A stretch of DNA of 64,000 bases from JBHYDC01 sp051861205 (GTDB lineage: Bacteria > Pseudomonadota > Alphaproteobacteria > Rhizobiales > Pleomorphomonadaceae): positions 124,001 through 188,000 of the forward strand of contig JBHYDC010000001.1 of the NCBI GenBank assembly GCA_051861205.1, written 5' to 3'. The notes beneath the pieces were generated by a model, which worked only from the letters and a program-made list of their open reading frames with translations, searched no databases and was not told the origin of the DNA. Shown one piece after another: positions 32,112 to 40,716 of the stretch. Each line of letters starts with the position of its first letter. The stretch's first letter is position 1. The position numbers were made by a program, and so were the translations under genes.

Positions 32112-33176
32112 TTACTGAACCTGATCTTCGGTGTAGTAGCCGCTGTCGATCAGGATGGCCTTCCAGTTCGACTTATCAACCGAAACCGGCTTCAGCAGAT
32201 AGGACGGGATGACCTTGACGCCGTTGTCGTAGGTCGTGGTGTCGTTGATCTCGGGCGTTCCACCCGAAAGAACCGCTTCCACCATGCCGACCGTCACCTT
32301 GGCCAGCTCGCGGGTGTCCTTGAAGATCGTCGAGCGCTGCTCGCCGGCAAGGATCGACTTCACCGAGGGAACTTCCGCGTCCTGGCCGGTTACGACCGGG
32401 AAGGGCAGGTCCGCGCTGCCGTAGCCTACGCCCTTGAGCGACGACAGGATGCCGATCGAAAGGCCGTCATAGGGAGAGAGCACCGCGTCGACGCGCTTGT
32501 CGGTGTATTAGGCCGACAGGAGGTTATCCATGCGCGCCTGAGCGACCGCGCCGTCCCAGCGCAGCGTGCCCACCTTGTCCATGCCGGTCTGGCCGGACTG
32601 AACGACGAGCTTGCCGCTGTCGATATAGGGCTGCAGCACGCTCATAGCGCCGTTGTAGAAGAAGAACGCGTTGTTGTCGTCGGGCGAACCGCCGAACAGC
32701 TCGATGTTGAACGGGCCCTTGCCGTCCTTGAGGCCAAGCTCGCTCTCGATCGACTGCGCCTGAAGCACGCCGACCTGGAAGTTGTCGAAGGTGGCGTAAT
32801 AGTCGACGTTGCCGGAATCGCGGATCAGCCGATCATAGGCGATGACCTTCACGCCCTTGTCGGCGGCCTGCTGCAGCGCGTCCGAAAGGGTCGTACCGTC
32901 GATCGCGGCGATCACGAGGACATTGACGCCCTTGGTGATCATGTTCTCGATCTGGGCAAGCTGGTTCGGAATATCGTCTTCAGCATACTGGAGATCGGTG
33001 GTGAAGCCCTTCTCCTGGAAGTACTTGACCATGTTGTCGCCGTCGGCGATCCAGCGTGCGGACGACTTCGTCGGCATCGAAATACCGACCGAGCCTTTGT
33101 CCTGCGCCACAACCGGCGACGCCAGTGCAACGGCGCCAAGAGCAAGCGCGGCAAGCGCCGCTTTGAAAATGTTCAC
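32112..33176 (-). pseudogene. chvE: ChvE-type sugar-binding protein with an in-frame stop codon
   Basis: A 354-codon frame for the periplasmic sugar-binding protein of the Ggu transporter. A signal peptide (MNIFKAALAALALGAVALASPVVAQ) and ChvE segments such as ISMPTKSSARWIADGDNM and IAAIDGTTLSDALQQAADKG are intact, as is the second half (VDAVLSPYDGLSIGILSSLKGVG to YYTEDQVQ). At 32508-32510 a TAA stands between GCC and TAC in NLLSA*YTDKRVD, where ChvE relatives have Tyr; TAT or TAC to TAA is one substitution. No frame change occurs. The two parts would yield a 222-residue fragment, which lacks a third of the sugar cleft. Real mutation, sequencing error, or read-through are all possible; all other genes of the locus are intact. 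Confidence 0.88.
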
Positions 33177-33336
33177 GTGTTTTCTCCCCTTCGTTCCTGC
33201 GCTGACCGATATCCGGGATCGGAAGCCGGCCGCACGGAATTCTCTTTTGCAACCTCTGTGTCGCCCCCGGGTGATCCAATTAGCCCTATCGTCGAACCGC
33301 AGTGGTACCCCCGGATCGATGGGCGCGACAGCGGTC

Positions 33337-33403
33337 TAAAATCTGGCCTTTACCCATCACAGTCAAATGAGAAATGCTGTGAATACCATATCGATTTCGA
33401 TAT
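33337..33403 (-). promoter_or_regulatory. predicted chvE promoter with upstream LysR-type operator
   Basis: On the minus strand TTGACT (33366-33361) and ATTTTA (33342-33337) are spaced by 18 bases. A perfect palindrome ATATCGA-TT-TCGATAT (33388-33403) is centred about 65 bases before the expected start of transcription, the usual recognition position of LysR activators. GbpR, encoded 1.1 kb away, is the natural candidate. Confidence 0.5.
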
Positions 33404-33415
33404 TGCTCCTACCCC

Positions 33416-34411
33416 CTACAGCGCCTTGACGCCCGGCACCGCCGCCCCCGCCACCTGATAGCTGTTGCGCAGTGCGAGCCCGAAAGGCGGCGCGGAAATC
33501 TCGAACACATCGCCCGGCTTGGTCGCAAAGCCGTCCGAAAAGCTCAGCGTCGCCGTTCCGAAGAAATGCACATGCACGTCGCCCGGCCGGCGGAACAGCG
33601 AATACTTGAAGTGATGATGTTCGAGGTTGGACAGTGCGTGGCACATGTTGTCCTCGCCCGATAGGAATGGCTTCTGCCACACCACCGCCCCGTCCCTTAC
33701 GATCCGCGAAACGCCCGTCACGGACCCAGGCAGCGCGCCGACCAGAATTTCCGGCCCAAACGATGCCGCACGCAATTTGGAATGGGCGAGGTAGAGATAA
33801 TTCTGCCGTTCCGTCACGTGGTCCGAAAACTCGTTCCCGAGCGCAAATCCGATCCGCCAAGGCGTCCCATCCGGCCCGATTACATAGAGCCCCACGATTT
33901 CTGGCTCCTCGCCCCCGTCAAGCGCGAAGGCGGGCGAAAGCAGGGCTGCTCCTGGCGCCGCAACCACCGATCCGTCGCCCTTGTAGAACCACTCCGGCTG
34001 CGCGCCGGCTTGGCCGCGCGCCGGTTTCCCGCCCTCGATGCCCAGCTTGAACATCCGCATGGAATCGGTCTGCTTGTCGGGGTCGCTCATATCCTTGTGC
34101 ATCTTGTCCCGCCCCTCGGCGCTTCCAAGATGCGTAAGGCCGGTGCCGGTCACGAAAGTATGGGCGGGATCGGGATGATCGAGTGGCGATAGCAGTCGCC
34201 CGTCCCGGTAGGCCTCCTCCAGATCAACCGTTTCCGGCGCCTTTCCCAGCCGCTCCGCTACCGCTTCTGCAAGGCTCCGCCCTCCGGCGATGGCCTCCAT
34301 CGCGATGTCGTAGACCGAAGCCACGCCCGGCACGATCGCGGCCGTGCCGTCATCAAGAACCACCGCGACATGGCGGAGGCCTTCCGGAGTGCGGAATTGG
34401 GATAAGCGCAT
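33416..34411 (-). CDS. gguC: GguC (AraD1-type FAH-superfamily protein)
   Basis: A 331-residue member of the fumarylacetoacetase superfamily known as GguC/AraD1 and found with chvE-gguAB. Metal-binding acidic residues sit in GGEEPEIVGLYVIG and the core EFSDHVTERQNYLYLAHSKLR is typical. Related enzymes act on 2-keto-3-deoxy sugar acids in pentose or galactose breakdown, which fits the uptake system beside it; exact reaction unproven. ATG 34411 begins MRLSQF, the conserved start; the frame opens at 34477. In Agrobacterium gguC lies after gguB; here it precedes chvE. Confidence 0.88.
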   Translation of the reverse strand: MRLSQFRTPEGLRHVAVVLDDGTAAIVPGVASVYDIAMEAIAGGRSLAEAVAERLGKAPETVDLEEAYRDGRLLSPLDHPDPAHTFVTGTGLTHLGSAEGRDKMHKDMSDPDKQTDSMRMFKLGIEGGKPARGQAGAQPEWFYKGDGSVVAAPGAALLSPAFALDGGEEPEIVGLYVIGPDGTPWRIGFALGNEFSDHVTERQNYLYLAHSKLRAASFGPEILVGALPGSVTGVSRIVRDGAVVWQKPFLSGEDNMCHALSNLEHHHFKYSLFRRPGDVHVHFFGTATLSFSDGFATKPGDVFEISAPPFGLALRNSYQVAGAAVPGVKAL

Positions 34412-34486
34412 GGACGATTTCCTCGTGCGACCGTCTGCCGGGTCATTATCGGCAAAAGCATAGGCTGGCTCACCCATAACTGTCTA

Positions 34487-34514
34487 ATGACAAGTCAGTC
34501 GGTTGCTATATAAT
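34487..34514 (+). promoter_or_regulatory. predicted gbpR promoter
   Basis: ATGACA (34487-34492) and a consensus TATAAT (34509-34514) are 16 bases apart, ending 25 bp before the gbpR start. A palindrome TGATATCA (34518-34525) overlaps the start of transcription and could be an autoregulatory site. Confidence 0.6.
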
Positions 34515-34539
34515 TTTTGATATCATTGAGGGAATTGCT

Positions 34540-35553
34540 ATGGCACGTGCGCCGAAGCGGGCAGAGGCTTTGCCTGTCGAAGACCAGATATCCGGCTCGC
34601 GTCAGCGGAAGTCGCGCTCCGGCACGACCGAGCGGCTCTTGCGTACCCGCCTCAAGCTTCGGCATTTGCACCTGCTTGTCGCCCTAGACGACACGCGCAA
34701 GCTGCACCGAGCCGCGACCGAGCTTAATCTCTCCCAACCGGCCGCTTCCAAGATGCTCGGCGAGATTGAATCCATCGTCGGCGTCACCCTGTTCCAGCGC
34801 CTGCCGCGCGGCATCGAACCCACTTGGTACGGCGAGGCTTTGATCCGCCGCACCCGCACCATGCTTGCCGAACTTGATGAGGCGGGCGAGGAAATCGCTG
34901 CGTTGAAGGCCGGCGAAGGCGGTACGGTCGCGATCGGGTCGGTGATGGCGCCGGCTGTGGAATCTCTCGTTCAGTCGCTTGCCATCATGCGCCGCCGCCT
35001 CACCCGACTGCAGGTCTCCGTCGACGTTGAAACCAGCGACGTCCTGATCGAGCGGCTGTTGTCCTCCAAGCTGGATTTCGCGATCTGCCGCATTCCGCCC
35101 GGCACAAACGGCGCCGGTTTGGAATACCGCGAGGCCAAGGTGGAGCATGCCTGTCTGATGGTCCGCCGCGGCCATCCTCTGACGGCGCGCGGCCCGGTCG
35201 CTCCGGCCGACCTGCATGATCAGGACTGGGTGCTGCAACCGCGCGGATCGCTGCTCCGGCGCAGCCTGGAATCGATGCTTCGCCGCCATGGCGTGCCGCC
35301 GCCGGAGCGGATCATCATCACCGGGTCGATCCTGATGACGTTGGTTCTGGCAGCGAAAACGGATGCCATTGCCCCGCTCGCAAGCCCGGTGGCGGAACTG
35401 TTCCTCACCTCCGGAAATTTCGAGATTCTGCCGCTCTTGGAACCCATCACCGTCGAACCCTTCGGTCTCGTCAAGGTCCTCGGTCGTCCGCTCTCCCCCT
35501 CCGCCCAGGTTCTCTATGAGGCAGTCGAGGCGGAATTGTTCGGGCCACATTAG
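34540..35553 (+). CDS. gbpR: LysR-family regulator of the chvE/ggu sugar locus
   Basis: A 337-residue LysR regulator. After a charged 35-residue extension comes the helix-turn-helix LRHLHLLVALDDTRKLHRAATELNLSQPAASKMLGEIE, then a linker and a periplasmic-binding-like effector domain. The sequence and the position divergent from gguC-chvE-gguAB match GbpR, the galactose-responsive activator of chvE in Agrobacterium. Predicted binding sites are given separately upstream of chvE and at its own promoter. Confidence 0.88.
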   Translation: MARAPKRAEALPVEDQISGSRQRKSRSGTTERLLRTRLKLRHLHLLVALDDTRKLHRAATELNLSQPAASKMLGEIESIVGVTLFQRLPRGIEPTWYGEALIRRTRTMLAELDEAGEEIAALKAGEGGTVAIGSVMAPAVESLVQSLAIMRRRLTRLQVSVDVETSDVLIERLLSSKLDFAICRIPPGTNGAGLEYREAKVEHACLMVRRGHPLTARGPVAPADLHDQDWVLQPRGSLLRRSLESMLRRHGVPPPERIIITGSILMTLVLAAKTDAIAPLASPVAELFLTSGNFEILPLLEPITVEPFGLVKVLGRPLSPSAQVLYEAVEAELFGPH

Positions 35554-35781
35554 CTTGCCGGCGCGTGGATTGCCTGGGCTAGAACCTTTTTTGCACTTGC
35601 GATCAAATGAAATCCAACGATACGTAATGTTTTAATATGCGCGTCTTAGAATTAAGATTGTCAAGGGGCATAATGCTACCCTGTGGTGCATAGCGTTCCT
35701 GGGAGATAAAACGCTAGATTGCATGCGCTATGAAGCCGATCGAATATCCGCTGAGAAAGGACGCGTAAAATAGGTGACGAG

Positions 35782-36312
35782 ATGACCGCTATTGAAGGGA
35801 TGGCGCCGCGCATTCAGTCGCTGGCTCAATCCCTAGAACTCAATACCGACCTAGTCGACGGCCTGAAAGTCGTCGGGCGTCTCGTCGATCCCTACATCGA
35901 GGATCTGGTCGTTCGTTGTGATTCGCACAATCGGGTTCTTGCGGTCTATTCCAAGCTTGGCATCCGGAGCGACCGCGCCACGCTTGTCGCTCGCCGCTGC
36001 TGCCATTGGCGCCTGCTCCTCGCGGCTGCCTTGAACGACGCCTACGTCACCGAAATCCGCCACTCTCTTCATGCGCACCGGGAATTCGGCTTCAGCCATG
36101 TGGACTATCTTCGCGTTCACAAAACGATGCGAGACACGATCGATTCGTCTGTGAAGTCGTTTTTTCCAACCGACTCCGTATCCCTCGCGCGTTACCGAAC
36201 CGCGCTTCACAAATTCGCCCGTCTCGACGCCGCCTTGACGATCCACGTTGCCGCAAAGTCGGCCAGCCCGCTGGCAAGGAAAAGCCGGCTCGGAGATGCG
36301 GCGACGGTGTAG
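35782..36312 (+). CDS. stand-alone globin-sensor-like protein
   Basis: A 176-residue all-helical protein. The run RCCHWRLLLAAALNDAYVTEIRHSLHAHREFGFSHVDYL resembles the E to F helix region of globin-coupled sensors and protoglobins: HW-LL, a D-YV turn, then I---H--H-EFGF and a DYL corner, where the second His would be the proximal haem ligand. There is no output domain. The resemblance is by eye and other helical folds are possible. It is followed 366 bp later by a single-domain response regulator on the same strand, which could be its signalling partner. Upstream, inverted repeats TAGCGTT/AACGCTA (35691-35716) may be an operator. Confidence 0.45.
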   Translation: MTAIEGMAPRIQSLAQSLELNTDLVDGLKVVGRLVDPYIEDLVVRCDSHNRVLAVYSKLGIRSDRATLVARRCCHWRLLLAAALNDAYVTEIRHSLHAHREFGFSHVDYLRVHKTMRDTIDSSVKSFFPTDSVSLARYRTALHKFARLDAALTIHVAAKSASPLARKSRLGDAATV

Positions 36313-36678
36313 CTCAATTCCGTTTCGCATCCGTCGTTTCGCACAAAAGTTGTTACCGGTCAGACTGGTATAGGCGAGACAAAGCTCAAGATAGAGCCTA
36401 AGCTTCAAGCCCTGCGCCAAGCACATCTGCGGCATGTTGAAATCGTTTGATGACGCTGGCCAATGGGTAAAGGCCCGCCTGCGCGATCACGCCTTGCACC
36501 TGTGACATCTCATCTGGCATTCGATCGCGAAATTCACACCACGCAGAAGGAATCGTCGTAGGTTTGACTTATTCAGTATAACATATGTGATCGAGAACCT
36601 CGACTTTTTGCCCTAGCGTCCAGGCATCCGGCTAATCCGGGACGCTTCGCAAACGCCTCTCCGGCTAGGGGCACGACC
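36313..36678. other. intergenic region before a response regulator
   Basis: 366 bp with no convincing gene on either strand. It becomes AT-rich at 36540-36600, where TTGACT (36563-36568) and TATAAC lie, probably part of the promoter of the response-regulator gene; the -35 and -10 spacing is not canonical. No terminator with a T-run was found for the upstream gene. Confidence 0.35.
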
Positions 36679-37119
36679 ATGACTGACGCGCGTATGACGA
36701 CCGGTCCTTCCACCTCTTCCAAGGTCGATCCCCGTCCGATTACACTCAGCTTGAAGCCGAAAGCGGTCATCGTGGAAGATAACCGGCTGATTGCTCTCGA
36801 CCTTCAAGAACTGCTCGCGCACGATCTGGGGTGCGACGTTCGCGTGGTCTGCACCACCGCCACGGACGCCATCGCCACCATTTCCGACTTCCAGCCAGAC
36901 CTTGTGATCTCGGATCTCAGCATCCTTCTGCGCGATCACATGACGCCCACGCACATCACCGGTCTTGGCCGCAAGGTCGTCGTCATTACCGGAGACGACG
37001 ACGCAGCCGACCGCTACAGGGGCGATAGTTTCGAGCTTATCACAAAGCCCTTCAGCAACGGGCAGGTTATACGGGTCGTCGAAGATCTCGTCGGCGGGAT
37101 GCGCAAGAAGCGCGCTTAG
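36679..37119 (+). CDS. single-domain response regulator (receiver)
   Basis: A 146-residue CheY-like receiver with a 28-residue N-terminal extension. The acidic pocket is VEDN (32-35), the phospho-accepting Asp is in DLVISDLSIL (about residue 79), a Thr is in VVITGDDD and the conserved Lys-Pro in ELITKPF. No output domain. In alphaproteobacteria such receivers act in general-stress or motility circuits, as phosphate sinks or partners of HWE kinases; no kinase is encoded nearby. Its last four bases overlap the stop of a convergent small gene. Confidence 0.88.
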   Translation: MTDARMTTGPSTSSKVDPRPITLSLKPKAVIVEDNRLIALDLQELLAHDLGCDVRVVCTTATDAIATISDFQPDLVISDLSILLRDHMTPTHITGLGRKVVVITGDDDAADRYRGDSFELITKPFSNGQVIRVVEDLVGGMRKKRA

Positions 37120-37337
37120 CCCCACCCCAGCTCCCCCGCCGGGGCGACGCGCATCGGTGGATTTCGCTCGTCCGGATTAGGGTTCGGCGCCTCATCCGGA
37201 AGCCGGTTGGGAGGCGGTTCGTGGATCGGATCCGGTGCGGGCGAGCCCGGTTCTGGAAGCGGCGAAGGCACGGGCATCGGGTCCGGCGGCGGACCCGGCG
37301 GAAAGGGATCGCTTGTAAGGTTGAGGGCGTGGGTCAT
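37116..37337 (-). CDS. small proline-rich protein
   Basis: A 73-residue protein in which about one residue in three is proline, arranged as PxP/PPxP repeats (PFPPGPPPDPMPVPSPLPEPG and so on). Similar short acidic Pro-rich proteins with a PPGPPPDP opening are common and uncharacterised in Rhizobiales. ATG 37337 is preferred over an upstream codon at 37394. The stop overlaps that of the convergent response regulator. With no signal peptide it would be a disordered cytoplasmic protein. Coding status is moderately supported. Confidence 0.5.
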   Translation of the reverse strand: MTHALNLTSDPFPPGPPPDPMPVPSPLPEPGSPAPDPIHEPPPNRLPDEAPNPNPDERNPPMRVAPAGELGWG

Positions 37338-37488
37338 TGGGGTTGCAGGTCGCTCCGTCTGCAAGGCCCCGTCAAAAGGCCTTGAGCCCCGCAACGTCCG
37401 CCACTCCCGCCGGTTCCCGTATCACGCCGAACGCTTGAGCGCTTTCCGACTTGACGGATTCGTCAGGCGAAAAGAAATCGGTTCAGAT

Positions 37489-38352
37489 TCACCACGTGAA
37501 CGCCTTCAGCACATGATCCGGCATCGCCACGTGGAGGTCGATCTCGGCCGCCAGTTCCTCCGCGTTCAGCGCCGCATGGATGCCCGTCCGGACCAGCGCG
37601 GCCGCCGCGCCGAACCGGTGCGCGCCCACCACGTCATGCTCGATGCTGTCGCCGATGCACACCACATCGGCCGGATCGGTAACACCGGCAAGCGCTGCCG
37701 CGAAGCGGTACATGTCGGGATAGGGCTTGCCGATCCACGTGACCCGTCCGCCCATCTTCTCATAGGCGGCCGCGATGGCGCCCGCGCCGAAACACGGCCC
37801 GATCGGCGTCAGCATCACGCGGTCCGGGTTGGTGCAAATGCAGGGCACGCCCCGCCGCGCGGCGGGAACCAAGAGGTCGATGTAGATGTCCATCGGAACC
37901 ACATCGCCCCTGCTCCCGGCAATCACGATGAGATCGCAGTCCTCGCCCCGCTCGGTTTGCGAAAACCCCAGACGATCGGCCAGATTTCGGTCCCCGACCC
38001 CGGAAATCGTCAGGCACCGTGTGTCCGGCCCCGGCTGAACCGGCGTTCCCGGTCCCGACAAGAGCGACAGCGCCACATCGCCCGATGTGACGAAGTGATC
38101 GTAACTTGCCGGATCGAACCCGAGGCTGGTGAGCCGCTCTGCGTTGTAAGCGGCGGATCGCCCGGAATTGGAAAGCAGCAGCACGCCCCGCCCGGTCGCC
38201 TTCAGCCGTTTCAGCGCGTCCACCGCGCCGGGATAGGGCGCCGATCCGTCGTGGAGCACGCCGTATTGATCCACGAAAAACGTGCCGTAGCGTGCGGCAA
38301 GATCGCTGAGTTGCTCACCCGGCCCGTCCAGTCGCGGTCGTCGCACGGTCAT
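37489..38352 (-). CDS. HAD-superfamily class IIA sugar phosphatase
   Basis: A 287-residue NagD/PGP-like HAD hydrolase. Motif I is FFVDQYGVLHDG (Asp nucleophile), motif II LLLSNSGR, motif III GKPYPDMYRFA and motif IV CIGDSIEHDVVGA. Substrates are small sugar or polyol phosphates. A GAAGG lies before ATG 38352 (an ATG six bases earlier overlaps that RBS). It is the last gene of the polyol block, 61 bp after an FGGY kinase, and could remove dead-end phosphates. Confidence 0.85.
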   Translation of the reverse strand: MTVRRPRLDGPGEQLSDLAARYGTFFVDQYGVLHDGSAPYPGAVDALKRLKATGRGVLLLSNSGRSAAYNAERLTSLGFDPASYDHFVTSGDVALSLLSGPGTPVQPGPDTRCLTISGVGDRNLADRLGFSQTERGEDCDLIVIAGSRGDVVPMDIYIDLLVPAARRGVPCICTNPDRVMLTPIGPCFGAGAIAAAYEKMGGRVTWIGKPYPDMYRFAAALAGVTDPADVVCIGDSIEHDVVGAHRFGAAAALVRTGIHAALNAEELAAEIDLHVAMPDHVLKAFTW

Positions 38353-38413
38353 GACCATCCTTCAAAAGCTCGTTCGGCTCGAAATAAAGACCCTCAAGCA
38401 GCGCATGTTACGG

Positions 38414-39682
38414 CTAACGGGCCAGATGCTCCAAGGCGAGCCGCGCAACCCCGTCGCACGCCTCGTCGGAGGCAGGCGCCAGGAAGGGCACGGCAAGCCG
38501 TCGCTGCCGGATCGCCGTCCAGCCGGCATTTGCCGCACCCCCTCCGACGCTGCGGACCGAGCGCAGCGGCGGCGCGCCAAGCTCCAGCAACCGCCGATAC
38601 GCCAGCGCCTCCACGTCCGCGATCCCTTCCAGCACCGCCTGAAAAAACACCGCCTCGTCCTCCGGGCGCGGGTCCAGAACCGGCTTATGCGCGGGGTCGT
38701 TGATCGGAAAGCGCTCGCCGGGCGTCAGCAACGGGTAATAGGCGAATCCGGTTTCGATATCGGGCTTCAGCGCCTCAGTCAGTGCGCCGAGCTTTGCCTC
38801 GGCAAACAGCCCCGCGATCACCGCCCCGCCCGTGTTCGAGGCCCCGCCCACCAGCCAGCGCTCGCCGATGCGGTGGCTGTAGACGCCATATTCCGCAGCC
38901 GCGATCGGCCGGTCAGACAGCATTTTGACCACCAGCGTCGAGCCAAGCGCCGTTACGGCGTCCCCGACTAGGCTCGCGCCTGTCGCCAGAAACGACGCGC
39001 ATCCATCCGTCGTGCCCGCATGAACGGACGCCCTGGCGGGAAGCCCCAGCGCCGCCGCGCGCTCCCCCACCGGCGCCACGCGCGACCCCGGCAGCCGCAC
39101 CTCCGGCAGGCGGTCCGGCTTCGCGCCGGCCGCGAACACCCAGTCCGGCCAGCGCCGCTCCACCGGGTCCCACCCGGTTTTCAGCGCGTTGTTGTCGTCG
39201 GAAAAATCAAACCGGCCGCAAAGCCGACCCGCAATCCAATCGGCTTGATGAAGCACCCGCACGGCCCCCGGCAGATCCTGTAACATCAGCATCCTGAGCA
39301 GCCCGGATGTCCGTCCCCGCGCCGCGCTTGTGGCCGGAGCCAGCGCCTCCACCCGCGCCGTCACGTCGTCATCAGGGCAGGCGTCGTTATACATCAGCGC
39401 TGCGCCAACCGGATCGCCGTTGGCATCCACCGCCAGCGCTGTGCCAGACGTTCCGTCCACGCTCACCGCCTGAACGCCCTTGAGATCGGCCGCCCGGCGC
39501 AGATCCGAGATCACCACCTCGACTGCCGCCCACCACGTCTCCGGCGCGCGCGGATCAAGCCCCAGCGTGTGATAGCGCACGCTGCCGCGCGCCCGCGAAA
39601 CCCCCTCCGCGTCCAGCGCCGAGGCCCGCACGCCGGATGTCCCGACGTCGATGCCGATGGAAATCGCCAGCCCGTCCGGCAT
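38414..39682 (-). CDS. FGGY-family carbohydrate kinase
   Basis: A 422-residue sugar/polyol kinase, shorter than the usual 480-520. The ATP-binding start SIGIDVGTSGVRASALD, the middle DGTSGTALAVDANG and HAGTTDGCASFLATGA, and the late GGGAANAGWTAIRQ are FGGY features. The ATG at 39682 overlaps the TGA of the aldolase gene by one base (TGATG). Paired with a class II aldolase it would phosphorylate a ketose for cleavage. The related rhizobial locus for L-arabitol and adonitol next to erythritol genes is a reasonable comparison; the substrate is not determined. Confidence 0.85.
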   Translation of the reverse strand: MPDGLAISIGIDVGTSGVRASALDAEGVSRARGSVRYHTLGLDPRAPETWWAAVEVVISDLRRAADLKGVQAVSVDGTSGTALAVDANGDPVGAALMYNDACPDDDVTARVEALAPATSAARGRTSGLLRMLMLQDLPGAVRVLHQADWIAGRLCGRFDFSDDNNALKTGWDPVERRWPDWVFAAGAKPDRLPEVRLPGSRVAPVGERAAALGLPARASVHAGTTDGCASFLATGASLVGDAVTALGSTLVVKMLSDRPIAAAEYGVYSHRIGERWLVGGASNTGGAVIAGLFAEAKLGALTEALKPDIETGFAYYPLLTPGERFPINDPAHKPVLDPRPEDEAVFFQAVLEGIADVEALAYRRLLELGAPPLRSVRSVGGGAANAGWTAIRQRRLAVPFLAPASDEACDGVARLALEHLAR

Positions 39683-40716
39683 CACGATGCCCGTGCCTGC
39701 GCCTGACGATACTTCTCCGCATCCCAGTTCGTCAGTTGATCTTCCTCCGCCGTCGTCAGGATCTTCAGCGCCGCGCCCTCCGGCACCCGGCCCAGCACTT
39801 CGGCAAGGCAGCGCGCCATCAGGTCGGCGCCGCCGAGAACCCCTTTGTGCAGGAGAACGCCGACGCCCGGCACCGCGATCATCAAGCTTTGCGCGTTCGC
39901 CGTGAGCGAACCGATCGCCCCGCCCGCGTCCAGCACCGTCACCCCCCGCCCGAGGAAAATCACGTGGTCGGGATAAAACGACCCCTTGGCCGCAAGGGCA
40001 AGCCGCACCGGATCTGTTGCCACGGCATGTGCGTCCGCGTCGCTCGGGAGGCGGTAATCCGTGCCCTCCGCCATCGCGGTCAGCGACGCAAGATCGCCGG
40101 CCGCCGCCGGCCGTGGCGTGGTCGCAAGTGCACCGCACACCGCCTCCAACCGGTCCATGGCTTCATCAACCGTTTGGCCGGATACCACGAGGCCGTGGTT
40201 GCCAAGCACCAGCACATTCGTCTCGGGCGCTCTCGCCGCCACGATCGCCCGCGCCAGCGGCAATCCTGGACGGCAATAGGGCACGAAGGCCGCTGAAACA
40301 CCGGCAACACCCGCCAGCCGCGCCGCGATCAGGGCGGCAGCGTCGGCTCGGATCGCCAGCGCCAACGTGTCCACGCAGTGGATATGCAGCACCACCCGGT
40401 GCGGAATCACGGCATGGACCGTGGTCTCGATCGAGGGCCTGAGCCCCAGCGGACTCTGCCCGGCAACCACGAAGCCCGCCGGCTTTTCCGCTGCCTCCGG
40501 ATCGTGTTCGAAGGCATGCAGCAGCGGCTCCATCGCTACGGGAACGAAGATGCCCTTCTCCAGCGCATGCGCCAGCCACGTGCCGGATGCCTTGATGTAG
40601 AGCACGCCGTCCGCCTTCAGCGAGGTGTTCCCGCCCGCCCCTTGCGTGCGCCGAACATCCGCGCCAAGCCGCGCCGATGCGCTCCGCAAGGTCTCAAGCC
40701 CGTTCAACACGCTCAT
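39682..40716 (-). CDS. class II aldolase/adducin-family protein
   Basis: A 344-residue protein with a class II aldolase domain: GGNTSLKADGVLYIKASGTWL (phosphate-binding loop), HCVDTLALAI with HIHCVD supplying zinc His residues, and LGNHGLVVSG the third His. The C-terminal 130 residues form an extension absent from the 215-residue fuculose aldolases. ATG 40716 overlaps the stop of the eryB/glpD-like gene (ATGA). It probably cleaves a ketose 1-phosphate formed by the neighbouring FGGY kinase into dihydroxyacetone phosphate and an aldehyde. Confidence 0.85.
   Translation of the reverse strand: MSVLNGLETLRSASARLGADVRRTQGAGGNTSLKADGVLYIKASGTWLAHALEKGIFVPVAMEPLLHAFEHDPEAAEKPAGFVVAGQSPLGLRPSIETTVHAVIPHRVVLHIHCVDTLALAIRADAAALIAARLAGVAGVSAAFVPYCRPGLPLARAIVAARAPETNVLVLGNHGLVVSGQTVDEAMDRLEAVCGALATTPRPAAAGDLASLTAMAEGTDYRLPSDADAHAVATDPVRLALAAKGSFYPDHVIFLGRGVTVLDAGGAIGSLTANAQSLMIAVPGVGVLLHKGVLGGADLMARCLAEVLGRVPEGAALKILTTAEEDQLTNWDAEKYRQAQARAS

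Noticed and set aside
32025..33458. 477-residue plus-strand open frame opposite chvE
   Set aside because: Shadow of chvE and its promoter region; no domain, low-complexity composition. Its openness across the chvE TAA does not make it coding.
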